Shown: positions 41,501 to 50,998, numbered from the stretch's first letter. The stretch is 64,000 nt of DNA from Leishmania infantum JPCM5 (GCF_000002875.2 NC_009418.2:124001-188000), one strand, 5' to 3'. Numbers and translations are program-made. The notes: generated by a model not told the origin, from the letters alone.

Positions 41501-42761
41501 GCAGGAACGGGAGGAGTGGGCGAGGACGGCGTTGGAGGGCCGCCGCCGTCGCGCACACTACAACCTCACGGTGCTGTTCAAATCCAGCCTGGATTACTGC
41601 AACGCGCTGTCGAAGAAGAGGCGCAGCGAGCGGTCAGAGTTGCCGTCCGATGAAAGCGAGCTGCTGTCAGTGGGGTCGTGGGACGTGGCGCCGCTGGAGC
41701 CGCTAGACTATAGGTTTGGCAGCTGCGTGGGCGCTCCATTTGTGTCAACAGAGTTCTCTGCCTCCGTCTTCTCTCTCACTGCGGGCTGTGAGCGCAGCGT
41801 CGGCGTCAGCTCCGCCCTCCGGCGGCCGCAACCTCCCCCGACAGAGACGCAGCCTTTCGCTTGTTTGCGCGTTGACCTGTATCGCAGGCGGCGCTTCCTG
41901 GAGTTTCCGTTCGTGACCAACTCGCCCGAGACGCTCATCGCGTACGACAAGAACGTTCCCGTGCCTGTATTCGTGCGGGGTCTGACGTTGATAGACCTTC
42001 AGGCCTTCCACCCAGCGCATCGCTGGCTTGTCGACCCGCCCAAGCCCTCCGGCAGCGCCGACCACTTGCACGACAAGAAGGGAACGTGGGCGTTCATGGC
42101 GCCCGACTCCACGGTGCCCTTTGTGCGCCGCTACTTGATACTGTTCAAGAAGGAGTTTGGTGCTCGGGAAAGGATATTGGAGGCAGACGCGGCTTTCTGG
42201 TCGCACCTGTTCTGGGAGAAGCGGAATGTGCCAGTCTTCTCCGCCATGGAGGAGGTGGAACCGGTGTACGACTCCCACAGCTCTCGCTCCTTCTGCGCCT
42301 CCTCTCTCGAGCACCGCAATCTCAGCAGCTGCGAGAGCGACAGCGATCACGGCGGCGTCGCGAACCACGGTAAGCGGCACCTGCAGCCAGCCGAAGACTT
42401 GTGGGCGAAGGAGCAGGCGGCGCCCGAGTCCATTGTGGAGCAGCGCCGCGTGGAGCAGGAGTTGGCGGCCCTGACCGTAGCCAAAGACATGAGCAAGGAA
42501 GAAAAGAAGAAAATTGCAGCCGCGCAGACGGCCTTTCGGGCGGCGCAATCAGCAGAGAGGAAAGCCCGTGTCGCGCAGAAGAAGGCGGAGGTGGCACGTC
42601 GGAAGGCAGAGGCGGCGAGCCAGGATGCCAAGACTGCCAAAGCAGGCTTCGAGAGTCGGAGCCTGTCGAGGACGCGGCAGACCAGCTCGACCACGGTCGA
42701 GGAGTTGATGGGGCAGGAGTTGCAGCACATTGAGGAGCTCCGGCGGCTAGGGCTGCTGTAG
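35547..42761 (+). CDS. Giant type-I membrane protein with repeated Cys modules
   Basis: This 2404-residue protein is not a family I can name. The start at 35547 gives a clear signal peptide (core LTALVGVAALFLLATQG, about residues 11-30). The ectodomain of about 1740 residues is a string of degenerate modules of roughly 80-120 residues. Each ends in a strand pattern G-x-Y/L-x-x-C-V followed by a short turn and an A/V-rich strand, for example AMVGTRYLACVNTNGRFVAA and PLGRYAVCAVPPMRAAV. At least twelve such ends can be seen between about residues 200 and 1740. A transmembrane helix follows at about 1769-1793 (AVAGIAVGCMVCGAALLALV). The cytoplasmic tail of about 610 residues is acidic in part and ends in a Lys/Ala-rich coiled coil (about 2310-2370) and VEELMGQELQHIEELRRLGL. 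The architecture suggests a cell-surface adhesin or receptor with an internal signalling or cytoskeletal tail. Confidence 0.8.
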   Translation: MRGAHVRTCARLTALVGVAALFLLATQGPVAAAVGLTTDPVQPLLDVPFFATGTDLSMGSRLFASSDARCTKSVTTACSVKSEVSGSSFRNGTCVFTVSSAALGVTLDTPRTSVPLAHWCVGSPGSAQRVATLQMHKMEVTPEYVLNGEESALNFGSAVPVGTTLGFYADSQCQLLLTGAGPFVITNERTVRFTIMPSSSPLFMCASTITVNGSETPTKLVNAVALATPYTVDPATGVRHQTVVVSSSTQPYAQFYLSTMAHCTDSHPAYQSTTASEMAMKVSVSRGAYFFCGSRDFGENGLYIPASNTFTVLEYDVVPHTLYVDKATVMSFALDAAPVQSTLEAVLSTSDDCSAASSWQSSWSSTMRWTANQLGVYYACVRRKHAAATAGYANIIIATNLPTTTFSPAAPVRGVSMRATLTHVNATNAFFVVGLFDSQDCTTLLVRGIASPSTSATASLAVPLSARDTLYLCVSNPLEAEPTAQDVSVRFHKLHALTPQPFALEYAPLRVGALSTITLDGTVFLAKGTTVALVRADARKEQCGATDIPTFNVFGAAFALGPVTFPEAGDWDVCVREPGASYVAVHRVTVYGKATVEPPGIVAGVEGTIAVSGLPPNAVVFVTSAAECGNEAAVLGRATASGEGAAKITLMYDSVGTLLLCSYYPATAPQPVLQAAGNVRTANPRVAPAVVALTAQKDNPQVLRFVAPGAAVLKGHAAYLLPGESACPSGSHVPGAATALPALQVAAGSDTPHATLELRAAMVGTRYLACVNTNGRFVAAGNVTVVLSAPRLESDPAPLAAGLPASIRLPSTYTSAAQVDTYAIVRGDADCTADLSTLSVLARGTIDSRTGAATPFLVPRDAASPGRLRVCVAPRYSLLDGAGGIGYAAAGELDVAAFAPLSAYAQLGRPASSVAGRPVHTAAAQYLVRCGTAPDDCRASTACVVVSKRYSVGGATLGDLDAPRGNYLLCQSVTVDGVTGTVAADAIVSVVDAFVMSVDADLAQIRAYVPFGATITGGPMGTSFYSVAVQPATVPCSVAVSESQTFVSSESFVIINISATEPQTDVHFCVGPTTTSSRTEVTRATLHHYMSPACIFADTPTTITLPTRSAGTSALLSSSRSAPVAVKGGEKKPLSGSRVSFTIDGCGDNEAVTELFYHEFNDGWSVVRGRMLLIRNGTCKGGASPPSIRTVYAAPGAPISDAGVDTRFLAVSGVGISSGDMSLPGIGVLATGYVPAVDEDAAFHVWAHPIGNPDSLFTTAAATLRVRNWVVTPTHALSRYNATIGAAPLTLLHISDATPSEGTFFSQSQRCDGSLGDAADMGTPTQAAVYSATGVSGQVYVCTLHLQTGAPLAVAKFTSLLLPQVLHASPAVVRGATYAATLQTEGYALQKTSTFLSSNLCAGPLPLQSNAVSTASVLWVSFLAESIAQDVKSVSLCVLTPAGTGVAIANVPVAPGTMWPTQFAVGTAAATIFVPLSPHTTFQLSATATTCIDVGGMPTFTTDADGYAALSLLRASGDALPLGRYAVCAVPPMRAAVAAASPLETIEVVPAAHFSVHGTVFVVDVPSRMELQQDLRAADLIAGFSTTAACSPVTTDHGTWAALSSTAIEVRATVARRSGVFLCAQVPGNGSVVALPHALASPSRIEFLQLAMKLPDGSWDTCTDYLVDQCRPPGSAGSAAADMLTVVHGDCCSYAAQAQAVGSASMASGTCRLRLDAAKVAAYAVGTNFSVCAWNPENSSTCATLHRVTVTRNCKPTNVGRGSRLSSGAVAGIAVGCMVCGAALLALVMWLLWCQRYACAKSSSAQSDEERPSFSELTETESAREERQRHELLWKLLENTAKDVMLSAQGGGKEVAPAKGHTATSPLPSSMRRTRDMEVLQDGTPNCMDGWPDVISKYYSFLDGSDFDYETVSQIPGEGEPSGMDEELEAMLAVPRASALSEELEAKRQAELRAVADRNAKLLALWEERHRMKEEDPIKLKMVVLQEREEWARTALEGRRRRAHYNLTVLFKSSLDYCNALSKKRRSERSELPSDESELLSVGSWDVAPLEPLDYRFGSCVGAPFVSTEFSASVFSLTAGCERSVGVSSALRRPQPPPTETQPFACLRVDLYRRRRFLEFPFVTNSPETLIAYDKNVPVPVFVRGLTLIDLQAFHPAHRWLVDPPKPSGSADHLHDKKGTWAFMAPDSTVPFVRRYLILFKKEFGARERILEADAAFWSHLFWEKRNVPVFSAMEEVEPVYDSHSSRSFCASSLEHRNLSSCESDSDHGGVANHGKRHLQPAEDLWAKEQAAPESIVEQRRVEQELAALTVAKDMSKEEKKKIAAAQTAFRAAQSAERKARVAQKKAEVARRKAEAASQDAKTAKAGFESRSLSRTRQTSSTTVEELMGQELQHIEELRRLGLL

Positions 42762-43129
42762 GCGCGGAGTCTGTGGACAGCAATGGCAAGAAGGCTTCCA
42801 CGGCAGTCAAACTTCAGGTAGCTGTCATCGGCGACGGTGACGTGAAAGCCGACTCTTGTGATGTCTCCATCCGCAAACCTCGTGCACCTCCACCCCTCCT
42901 TTGCGTTCACGCAGGTGTCCTGTCTTCCCCAGGGGTTGTGTGCCGTGCAAGTCGGCCTCCTCCTCCTCCTCCAACTGCCTGCCTCTACCCTTTCCTTCTC
43001 GTATTTGTTTTTGCTCCCGCGCACTAGCGCCGCCCTTTCGATCATGATGCGGTGTCATGTTCTCGTGCGTGTGCGTGTGCGTGTGCGTTCAGTCGTGTCC
43101 TGACCTGGTGCTCTCTGTGATTCGTTTAT

Positions 43130-43153
43130 TTGGTTGGTTGGTCGGTTGGTTGA
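43130..43153 (+). repeat. (GGTT)n tandem repeat
   Basis: About six imperfect GGTT units in the 3' region downstream of the giant membrane protein. Confidence 0.7.
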
Positions 43154-44714
43154 TTATGTGATGCGCGCGGCGTCTCCTTTACTGGTCTCGTGCATGCGTA
43201 CCTGCGTGTGTTTTGTGTTCGCTGCTCACTGCGTTTTGCTGTCCTGTTTCGCTTCTCTTGGATGTCCCCCTCACCCATGCGCGCCCTGACGCACGAGAGC
43301 GCTCGCTCTTCTTGTTTGGTCGCTGTTTTGTATGTTTCTGTTCCGTCTCTCACGTCCATCCTGCACACCTCGTGCTTCCCCTCCTCATCATCCGCTACTA
43401 CGGTTTTGCGCGTCTGTCTGTCTCTCGTCCTCTCCTCTCCGAGTCACACCTGCGAGACAGCGCCGACCCACTCCGCATCCTTTTTTTTTCCTTTCTTTGC
43501 TGCTGTGTGACGAGTCCGTCTGCTGATGCCACGTGTGAGACGACGCCAAGGCTAGAAGTACGCGCTCCTGTTATCTCGTGCGCACAGGCACGCACCTCAT
43601 CACACGCTCTGCCCTTCTGCAGAACTCTACCTCACCTCTCCCTCCGTCACGCGTCACGCGTTCGAGCCCCGTTCGCAGACGCTGGTAGGATAGGGAGGGG
43701 AGTCGATGCCGCAGCAGCCCACCACCACCACCTACAAAAGCGGTAAAGCACGTTGTGGACGCCTGGCGCTTGCTATTCATTGCCATCGTACCGCCCTCGT
43801 ATGGCTCATGTACGTGTCCTTGTGTGTGTGTGTGTGTGTCTGTGTGCCTGTTGTATTCTTCAGATTGCTATTCTTGTTCGGTCACTTACGCTTCATTCTT
43901 CTTGCCTCCGCCGCCGCTGCTGCTGCTGTTGCTCGTTTGAATGGTGCCTAGTCGGCGCTCGATGTCTGTCTGTTTGCCTGCGCGTGTTGGCGTGCATGAT
44001 CTCTTTCTCTCTCTGATGACCTCTTCTTAGTTTTCCCCTTCCTCACGCGGCACTCGACACTCCCTTTATTTTTGTTTTCACTCTCAGTCTGGCTGTTGTG
44101 CACCTCCTCATCACTCCTCCTCTCCCTATCGGTTTGCTTTCAGTGCTTCTTTCTTGTCTGTATGTGTCAACGTGCCCGTGAGTGTGTGTATCCGTTCTTT
44201 TCTCCAGTTTTCATTTTGCGGGCCACCCTCCCATCCACCCATCCATCCGCAGGGCCCACTCGCACACCCCCCTCCCTTCCCACGTCATCTCTTCTCGTTT
44301 TCTTTTTACCCCCGCCGCTGCTTGCTTCCTCCGCCCTTCTTCGCCCTCCTCTGCCGTCGTCTTCTCGGCTTGGTGGCTCTCCTTGTTTTTGTTGTTCATC
44401 CTCGTCTTCCCTGCCATGCTGCGTGGGCGCGTCGCCACATAAAGGCAGTGTCGCGAAGGCCACACTTATCTGCTCGCATGATATGACCGGCAAGGGCACA
44501 GGGATGCGGAGGAGCTGGGCAGAGCGCCGCAGCACCTTGAATCCCTCCCTTGCTAGACCAGCATCAGCGCCATACCCAGCTGCTTGCGTGAGCTCCGTCA
44601 CTCTCCTTCTATTCTGTCTGTTGATTCTCTTCGCATCGTTCGTTGTTGCTGTTGTTGTCAGGCATTGAATGTCCGCTTTCGGTTTGAATCACGCGCGCGC
44701 ATCCGTTTCTCTCT

Positions 44715-44716
<2 letters not shown>

Positions 44717-44748
<32 letters not shown>
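44717..44748 (+). repeat. (GT)n microsatellite with (GGA)n flank
   Basis: About 15 GT units followed immediately by GGA repeats (44751-44766). Confidence 0.85.
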
Positions 44749-44749
<1 letters not shown>

Positions 44750-45549
44750 GGAGGAGGAGGAGGAGGTCGGGGCTGACGGTGTGCGCGTGTGGAGAGGGTG
44801 GACGGAGAGTGAGATGGGCTTCATGTTTTGTGTCACATTCGTTGATGTTGTTTCTTTGCCCACATTCTACTGTTAGCTCATCCAATTACTTTCTCCCGAC
44901 GCGCCTCTCTCGCACACGCTCGCGCACATGTGCATGCGAGGAGGCCTGCTGATGACCGGCGTTTCTGTTTTCTTGTTTTGTTCTATCTTGATCACGTGCT
45001 TTCCTCTCTGTTCCTGCTTCATTCGTTCTTTTCTGGAATGCCTTCTCTCTATCGCTGCCCCACCTCACCCCCACTCCCACTCCTCTCCATCGATTCCAGC
45101 GACGTCACCTCTTGTGTAGATACGCAAGCGTTTACGCGCGCCTACGCGAAGGTGGCTGTACCCCTGTTGGTGGTCGTGGTGGCGGGGAGGAGGGGGTGGA
45201 GGGTGTGCGCCTCTTCCCGTTTTCTGTTCCCTTTTTGCCGTGGATGTTGCCGGCCCTTTTCACTCATTTTACCCGTTGCCTTTTTCTCTTGTGCTGTGTT
45301 GCTGCCTGCAGCTGCTATGTGGAGGTATGTGGCGGCGGCGGCAGCGGGGAGTTTTGCAGTTGGGTGCGCGCAGGTTCATGCATCCGCCCTCCCTCGTGAT
45401 AGCCCTTCTTAGTCGTTTTTACAACCTCCTCCCCCTCTCTGCCTCCCCCCCCTTATTGTCTGCCTCTTGCCAACGGTGGCTGTTTGCCGGCACCTCTGTA
45501 TGTGCATATGTATATATATGTGTGTGTGTGTGAATATCCATCTCTCCTC

Positions 45550-45799
45550 ATGGTGACTATGCCTCGCATACACCTGGGCAACACCGCTGCGACGACAGAG
45601 TTTGCATCTGCATGGGCGGCCACGTTTATGCGTGCGTGCCTGTGTGGCTTCGTGCAGCCGGTGGAGCCGCAGGTCAAGCTGGAAAGAGGGGGGTCATCGA
45701 GAAGGCTGGAGGGGCGATGGAAGTGTCACACTCGGAGCAACAGCAGAACCGGCGGCCGCCGTGGAGCAGGTGAGCGAAGAGATGGAGAGGCTGGGCTAA
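45550..45799 (+). pseudogene. Possible small or frameshifted gene
   Basis: In one frame the sequence reads MPRIHLGNTAATTEFASAWA (ATG at 45559, with an in-frame ATG at 45550) to about 45690. In another frame the same island continues with GSVTLGATAEPAAAVEQVSE and stops at 45797-45799. Both halves have balanced, non-repetitive composition unlike the flanks. This would fit a short gene broken by one frameshift, but no family is recognised, and chance open frames in GC-rich DNA are common. Confidence 0.2.
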
Positions 45800-46121
45800 A
45801 GCGAGTGGTAGGAAGGCCCCTGTGTCCGCTAGCGATGACGTGCACGGGTGTCGTGCCTTCCTCTGTGGAGGCCGGCAGTGCTATGTGTCTCCCAATATCT
45901 GGCCCTCTCTGAGCACTCTTCGGGCCTCTGCGCCGTTGTCACGGCGTGGTAGCTATGCCACAGGCACGGCCGGCAACGGCAGAGAGACAGAGAGAGAGAC
46001 GAACGCATATGCATCCCCGTGCACGCATCTGCTTTTCATGCATACCCTATCGTCTATTTTTTTTTTCTCATCAGAACTCATCGGCATGCGTTGATGCGTG
46101 TCCTCTAACGCCGTAAAACAA

Positions 46122-46147
46122 ATGCCCCCCCCCCCACACACACACAC
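46122..46147 (-). repeat. Inverted copy of the (GT)n-Gn-CAT composite
   Basis: On the minus strand this reads (GT)n, 11 G, then CAT, matching the copies at 4683 and 14391 in the opposite orientation. Confidence 0.85.
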
Positions 46148-47309
46148 GCACACCCTTATCTCTCTCTCTCCTCCCTCCTCACGTGTACGCGTATGTGTGT
46201 ACGTGTGTGCGGAGGAGGGAGAGAGGGGGGGCTCTTCCACGCTGTTGCCTTTGCCTGCTTTGTGTTGTACTCGTCTTTGTTCTCGTCTGGCCTCCGCGCG
46301 TGTGCGCGTGATGTCTGAAACGGCGTTTTGTTTTGTTTTGTGTGTGTGTGTGTGTTGGTGTTGGTGTCCGTGCCGGCGCACCAGCACGCTGCCTTCCTGC
46401 GTCTGTCCATCTCTCGCCTCTTCGTTAGTGGCCCTGTGCTGGCGTAGCTTCTCCTCCTCTCTCGTGGATGGATGGCGATTGGAGGCGGTGATGATTTTGT
46501 TTGTGTATTTTCTTGCTTGGATGGGTTGGGTCAGTTCAGGACACCAACGAATGGAACGGGAAAAAAAAACGAAACGAGCAAGTGGCAACTAGCGAGTCTT
46601 CTAGCGAAGCGCTCGAGCAAGCGGTAGAGAGGTGGAGGCCGCTTACTCCTCCGCCGACCATATTTGTGAAGGGTTGCGAGTGCCCTGGAGCCGCACGCAT
46701 ACGCATGACTTGCTCGAAATCTTGCTGTCTGTGGCGGAGTCTGTGCGTTTCACGGAAGCCGTGGAGGCGAAGTGCAGGAGAGCTGGTAGCTCGAAAGAAA
46801 CACACACACACACGGCCTCCCACCTCTGCTGCTGCTGACCTCTCTCCATCCGTCTCTCTCTAGCTCTTGTGCACACCTCTCCTCCCGTTTCTCTGCCCTT
46901 GTCTACGTTGCGTGTACCTGTGTGTTTGTCTGCCGCATCGCAATGCATGCCGAGAAGGTACATTTTCGTGACGTCTCGAAAAGCGTTTGCATGTGTGCAC
47001 ACGACGCGTTGCAGCTGCGGCAAGCCACGGAACACGTAGAGGCAAGGTCAGCGAGCACAGAAAAACAAAGGCCACGGCGGTAGCGATCGCACGCGCGGAA
47101 ACACGTCACGGTCCCCTGTTCCCCCATCCCCCCATCTCCCCATCTCCCCCCCCACACACACACACACTCCTGCCCGCCATCTGTGCGGCATATACACAGA
47201 GGAAGCGAGCAATCGCGCGCTGCGCGTCCGGCTTGTCGTGGAACGCCACGAGACAAGCGCACACACCACCACTACCGCTCGTCTCCTCACATATACGAGC
47301 ACCACTCTT

Positions 47310-47330
47310 GAGCTCCCTCTTGATCACCAG
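47310..47330 (+). promoter_or_regulatory. Candidate trans-splice acceptor for POC1
   Basis: A C/T-rich stretch ends in CACCAG with AG at 47329-47330. No ATG lies between it and 47432. A second candidate AG at 47423-47424 would leave a 7-nt leader. Confidence 0.35.
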
Positions 47331-47431
47331 TCCACCACCGGTGCGGCAGTGCCGCTCATACGACGTTTGGAGGGTGAACAACCTAGATCTTAGACGTCGG
47401 CACCGCGTGAGGTTTGTCCTCCAGATACCCA

Positions 47432-49585
47432 ATGTCGTACAGCGCGTATCAAGTGGCGGGCCCTGCCGACCCGTTCCGTCCCACGCTGGAGATGTGCTTC
47501 CGCGGGCATCGTCAAGGTGTGTGCAGTGTCGGCTTCCAACCGGCGCTGTCGCCGTCTCCGCTCATTCCCAAGGTCGTGTCCGGCGGTGCCGACGGCGCGG
47601 TCATGTTGTGGGACGCAAAGGCCACCACCCGCACAATGCGATTCATGGGGCATCGCGGACCGGTGCTTGCTGTTGCCTGCAGCCCGCGCGCAAATCTGCT
47701 GGCGAGCGGCGGCCATGATGGATACGTGCGGCTCTGGATCCCCAACACGCGACGGACAACGGCGACGTACGGCCTCCACGCCGAGTCGGCCGACGACCGC
47801 AACTCATGCGGCTGGCGCGGTCACACCGGCGCTACCCGCGCCGTCGTCTTTGCCCAAGACGGCTCTGACTACCTCTACACCGCGGGCAATGACAAGGCGG
47901 TGAAGTGCTGGGACCTCAATTACGCCTCGAGCAGCCAGCACATCGGCGTCGGCCCGGGCAACAAATTCGTTGGCAGTTTCGCGGCACAATCGTCTACGGG
48001 GCAGCACGGCACTGGGCACATGAACTGGGTGCGCACGGTGGCTGTGCAGAGCGCCTACACATCCTCTAGCTTCTTTCACTACATCGCCAGCGGTGGTGAC
48101 GATCACGCCATTTGCGTGTGGGACACGCGCACTCGCGCCCCAGTGCACGCTCTGTTTGACTGCAGCGCCAGCGTGCATTCCCTGAGCTTTCACCCCGACG
48201 GCTACGTGTTGGCGAGCGGCGATGCCAGCGGCGCCGTGAATCTCTTTGACCTACGGCACACCTCATCCTCGTCATCCGCCGCCAACAGCTGGGGCGGTGC
48301 ACCAGCGCAGCGGCGCTTCTCCAGCCTCCTTCAGCACTACAGAGGCGCGCACGCGGGCGGGGTGCAGTGCGTCGACTTTGCCCCCAACGGCGGCTGGCTC
48401 TTCTCGGCCGGCAACGACAGCACTGCGAAGCTGTGGGATGTGAAGCAGGTGTACCTCTACTGCACCCTCCAAGGGCATGAGGGGGGGCCCGTCAAGTCGT
48501 GCCACTTCTCGGAAGATGGTCGCTGGCTTGCCACAGGCGGCGGTACTGACAAAACGGTCCTCGTATGGCGCAGCGGCTTGGCTGAGAGAGCGGCAACGCG
48601 CGACTCGACTGCGGAGACCGCACTCACTACTGTTGGGAACAAGGACGCGGCACTGCCCGAGGTGATTCCTCCACCCAAGGTGTCCTTCGGTGCAGAAGCC
48701 CCTGCAGTGCGGTTCTCCTCGCCGATGGCGCCAGCCTCTCGCGACGTGGCCCGACGATGCAAGCTGCGAGACGACTCGTTCCGTGTGCAGAATGGTGTGG
48801 AACGCTCTCCAAGGACGTCGGCATCTCAGGCGGTGAGCAGCGGTATCACCAACGGTTGCAGAGGCGGCGGCAGCGACCCCCACGTGGGCAACAGGGCCGC
48901 CGCTGGTGCGGCGAACGTCAGTGTCGGTGTCGCAGCTGCCGCATCGCTGGGCCGCCCGCCTCTCTCCTCCCCAACGAGGAAGGAGCAGGCTGGCACGCCC
49001 TCCGCGTCCTCCTCGCGCGGTGTGGCGTACGCTGCCGATGCGAAGGCGTGGAACCGCGAAGATGCGGAAAAAAGCTCCGTCGCCGCTCATGAGCGCAGCT
49101 TTGAGAGAAGCGAGGAGCGACTCGACTACCTCGTCGCGTCGGTCGCCGGCAGCCCCGGTGAAGTGGGCAACGGCCACTCACGGCAGCAGCCAGTCGTTGA
49201 GGGCGATACAACACGCGGCGGCGCGAACACCCTGCATGAACAGGAATCGCCGCTGGGCAGCGTAGATAGCAGTGCTCGAAGCGCCGTTGTTGCGGCAGAA
49301 GAGCGAGAGCAGGAGGCGTTGGTGGCGCAGGAGCGCGCCTATCAGCGGCTGCGGGAGGACCGCATCACCCAACAGCGTCTCGCGAATCTGGAAGAGGCGC
49401 TGGCGTCTCTGGCGGCGTACATGCAAACCCAGTATCTGCAGCAGGCAAAGGAGATGCACGAGACGCAGATGAAAAGTAGGGTGCAGGCCGACAAGTACGA
49501 TGCCGACCTAGAAGACCTGAAGCGCTTGATGGCGCGGCTCGCTGCCCCTGCTGCCGACCAGGCTTCTGCGAATGGCACAGCCTGA
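47432..49585 (+). CDS. POC1: POC1, WD40 protein of centriole/basal body
   Basis: The 717-residue protein matches POC1, a core centriole and basal-body protein that stabilises triplet microtubules. An N-terminal seven-bladed WD40 propeller spans about 25-390. Blade ends can be read as VMLWDA, VRLWIP, VKCWDL, ICVWDT, VNLFDL, AKLWDV and VLVWRS. The opening PTLEMCFRGHRQGVCSVGFQ and late blocks such as SAGNDSTAKLWD are characteristic of POC1 rather than other WD40 families. Blade 3-4 spacing is expanded by insertions. A disordered Ser/Ala-rich linker (about 395-610) leads to a C-terminal coiled coil at about 615-705 (QQRLANLEEALASLAAYMQT), the position of the conserved POC1 helix. Trypanosomatids build a flagellum from basal bodies, so the gene is expected. 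Confidence 0.88.
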   Translation: MSYSAYQVAGPADPFRPTLEMCFRGHRQGVCSVGFQPALSPSPLIPKVVSGGADGAVMLWDAKATTRTMRFMGHRGPVLAVACSPRANLLASGGHDGYVRLWIPNTRRTTATYGLHAESADDRNSCGWRGHTGATRAVVFAQDGSDYLYTAGNDKAVKCWDLNYASSSQHIGVGPGNKFVGSFAAQSSTGQHGTGHMNWVRTVAVQSAYTSSSFFHYIASGGDDHAICVWDTRTRAPVHALFDCSASVHSLSFHPDGYVLASGDASGAVNLFDLRHTSSSSSAANSWGGAPAQRRFSSLLQHYRGAHAGGVQCVDFAPNGGWLFSAGNDSTAKLWDVKQVYLYCTLQGHEGGPVKSCHFSEDGRWLATGGGTDKTVLVWRSGLAERAATRDSTAETALTTVGNKDAALPEVIPPPKVSFGAEAPAVRFSSPMAPASRDVARRCKLRDDSFRVQNGVERSPRTSASQAVSSGITNGCRGGGSDPHVGNRAAAGAANVSVGVAAAASLGRPPLSSPTRKEQAGTPSASSSRGVAYAADAKAWNREDAEKSSVAAHERSFERSEERLDYLVASVAGSPGEVGNGHSRQQPVVEGDTTRGGANTLHEQESPLGSVDSSARSAVVAAEEREQEALVAQERAYQRLREDRITQQRLANLEEALASLAAYMQTQYLQQAKEMHETQMKSRVQADKYDADLEDLKRLMARLAAPAADQASANGTA

Positions 49586-50398
49586 ATATGTCAACGAAAG
49601 AGGGTGGGGCACAGGGGTGCAGGGGTGCGACTGCTCCCCTTCAACACCATCGTGGGCAGCCGATGTAGCTGCTTGCATTTTTTTGGCTTCGACATCGGTA
49701 GCCGCTTGCCTTCGCTACGACGACGGCGACGCTTTTATGCATTTTAGGAGCTCGGCCTCTTCCAGAGCAGAGCTCAGTGTGCAAGGGCTCTTAGATCAAG
49801 CACTCGATCGTGCGTACGCGGCCTTGCGCAAGTGGGTCGCACGCCTTTGTGTTCCGCCCTCCCTCTTCCCTTTTCCCCTTACCCTTCGTCATCCTCGACT
49901 CGGTGGGTTTGGCGTGGGCTCACATGCGAACCCAGACGTTCTTTTTCCTCGGCTCGCGCTGCCTCCTCAGTGCGCTACTCGCGGCTCTCTGGCACCCCTG
50001 GTGCCATTTTGTCATGACCGTTTCAGCAGAAGAAAGGATATAGGTTTATATATGGATGCGGCCGATGTCGCGTGTGCGTCTTGCTGCCACGGGCGGCTCC
50101 TCCATCAGCGCACGACGGCCGGAGGGCTGCCATGGGGCGAGGCGCGCATCCAAGCAGCGGGAAGGAGATGCCAGGGAGCTCTCGCGCCAGTCAGCTGCGC
50201 ATCTCGTCCGCCTTCGTCCCCCCCCCTCCCAAAGCCCTCTCCCACCCCGGACGTGCGCTGAGGCAAGCTCGAGCATGCACGCTTGCCGTGCTGGGCTCTA
50301 TGCCCTCTTTCCTCAACCTTCTTGTTTTGTTTTCTCCCCTCTTTCTGCGGCTCACGCACATGAACAAAACCCGAAGCTGAAAAGGTGGTGGCCGATAA

Positions 50399-50998
50399 CG
50401 AGGCCCCGATACCGGGGGCTGGTACCTCTTCAGGGGCTTGGCCAGCAGGACTTTCACTGACTTCGCCACCCAGCTGCAGTTTCTCAGGGCCCTGTTTGAC
50501 CAGTTGCACATGAAAAGCAGCGCCTTTGTCCTGGACAAGTCTCTCCAGGCCAAGTGCGTCGACCGCTTGAATGGAAAAGTGCGCCGTGAGGCGGTCTCTG
50601 CACAGGCGCGCGCCGACGACGCCGACGGGGACCCAGCGCGATCGAGACAGGCCCAGGATAGCTCCCCCCGACTGCATCACTGCTCGGACGCCGCGCCTAC
50701 TGCACAACCTACTGTGCATCCTGAAAGCAGCACCAGTGCGAGCGGCAGCGGACTTGCTATCCACGTTGCGCACGCTACTGTGATTATGCCCAGTGGGTGG
50801 AGCGCGGCCCGGCCACAGAAGCGCCAGTTTCCAGGTCCATTCTCGATGGTCTCTTTGGAGGTGCAAGCACTGCAAGAACGGCGGCAGCCCCCCCCCCTCC
50901 ATCCTGCCGCTGCGACCGGTGCCGGCCACTTACGCCCGGCAAGTGCGACGGGAGTATCGCTGGCCCGCATCCAAGCATTGAAGGCGTCTCTTTGAGCA
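50399..50998 (+). pseudogene. Coding-like frame without usable start, possible gene relic
   Basis: A stop at 50396-50398 is followed by an open frame reading GGWYLFRGLASRTFTDFATQ and LQFLRALFDQLHMKSSAFVL, then a Ser/Ala-rich middle and an end LEVQALQERR...SLARIQALKASL before the stop at 50996-50998. The first in-frame ATG is internal (50510), after the best-looking sequence. Composition and third-position GC look like coding DNA. This fits a 5'-truncated or frameshifted gene; the part upstream may continue in other frames from about 49640. No family is recognised. Confidence 0.35.

Larger units (their letters stand above)
42762..47431. other. 4.7-kb gene-poor region before POC1
   Basis: This is the longest spacer in the window. 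It is dense in GT/TC microsatellites, including (GGTT)n near 43130-43153, (GT)n at 43817-43838 and 44717-44748, and the inverted composite at 46122-46147. A less repetitive island lies at about 45545-45960 with a possible small broken gene. POC1 acceptors are near 47330 or 47424. Confidence 0.65.

Noticed and set aside
50105..50929. 274-codon minus-strand open frame between POC1 and the channel
   Set aside because: The + frame at 50399-50998 looks more protein-like and the minus frame has no recognisable content.
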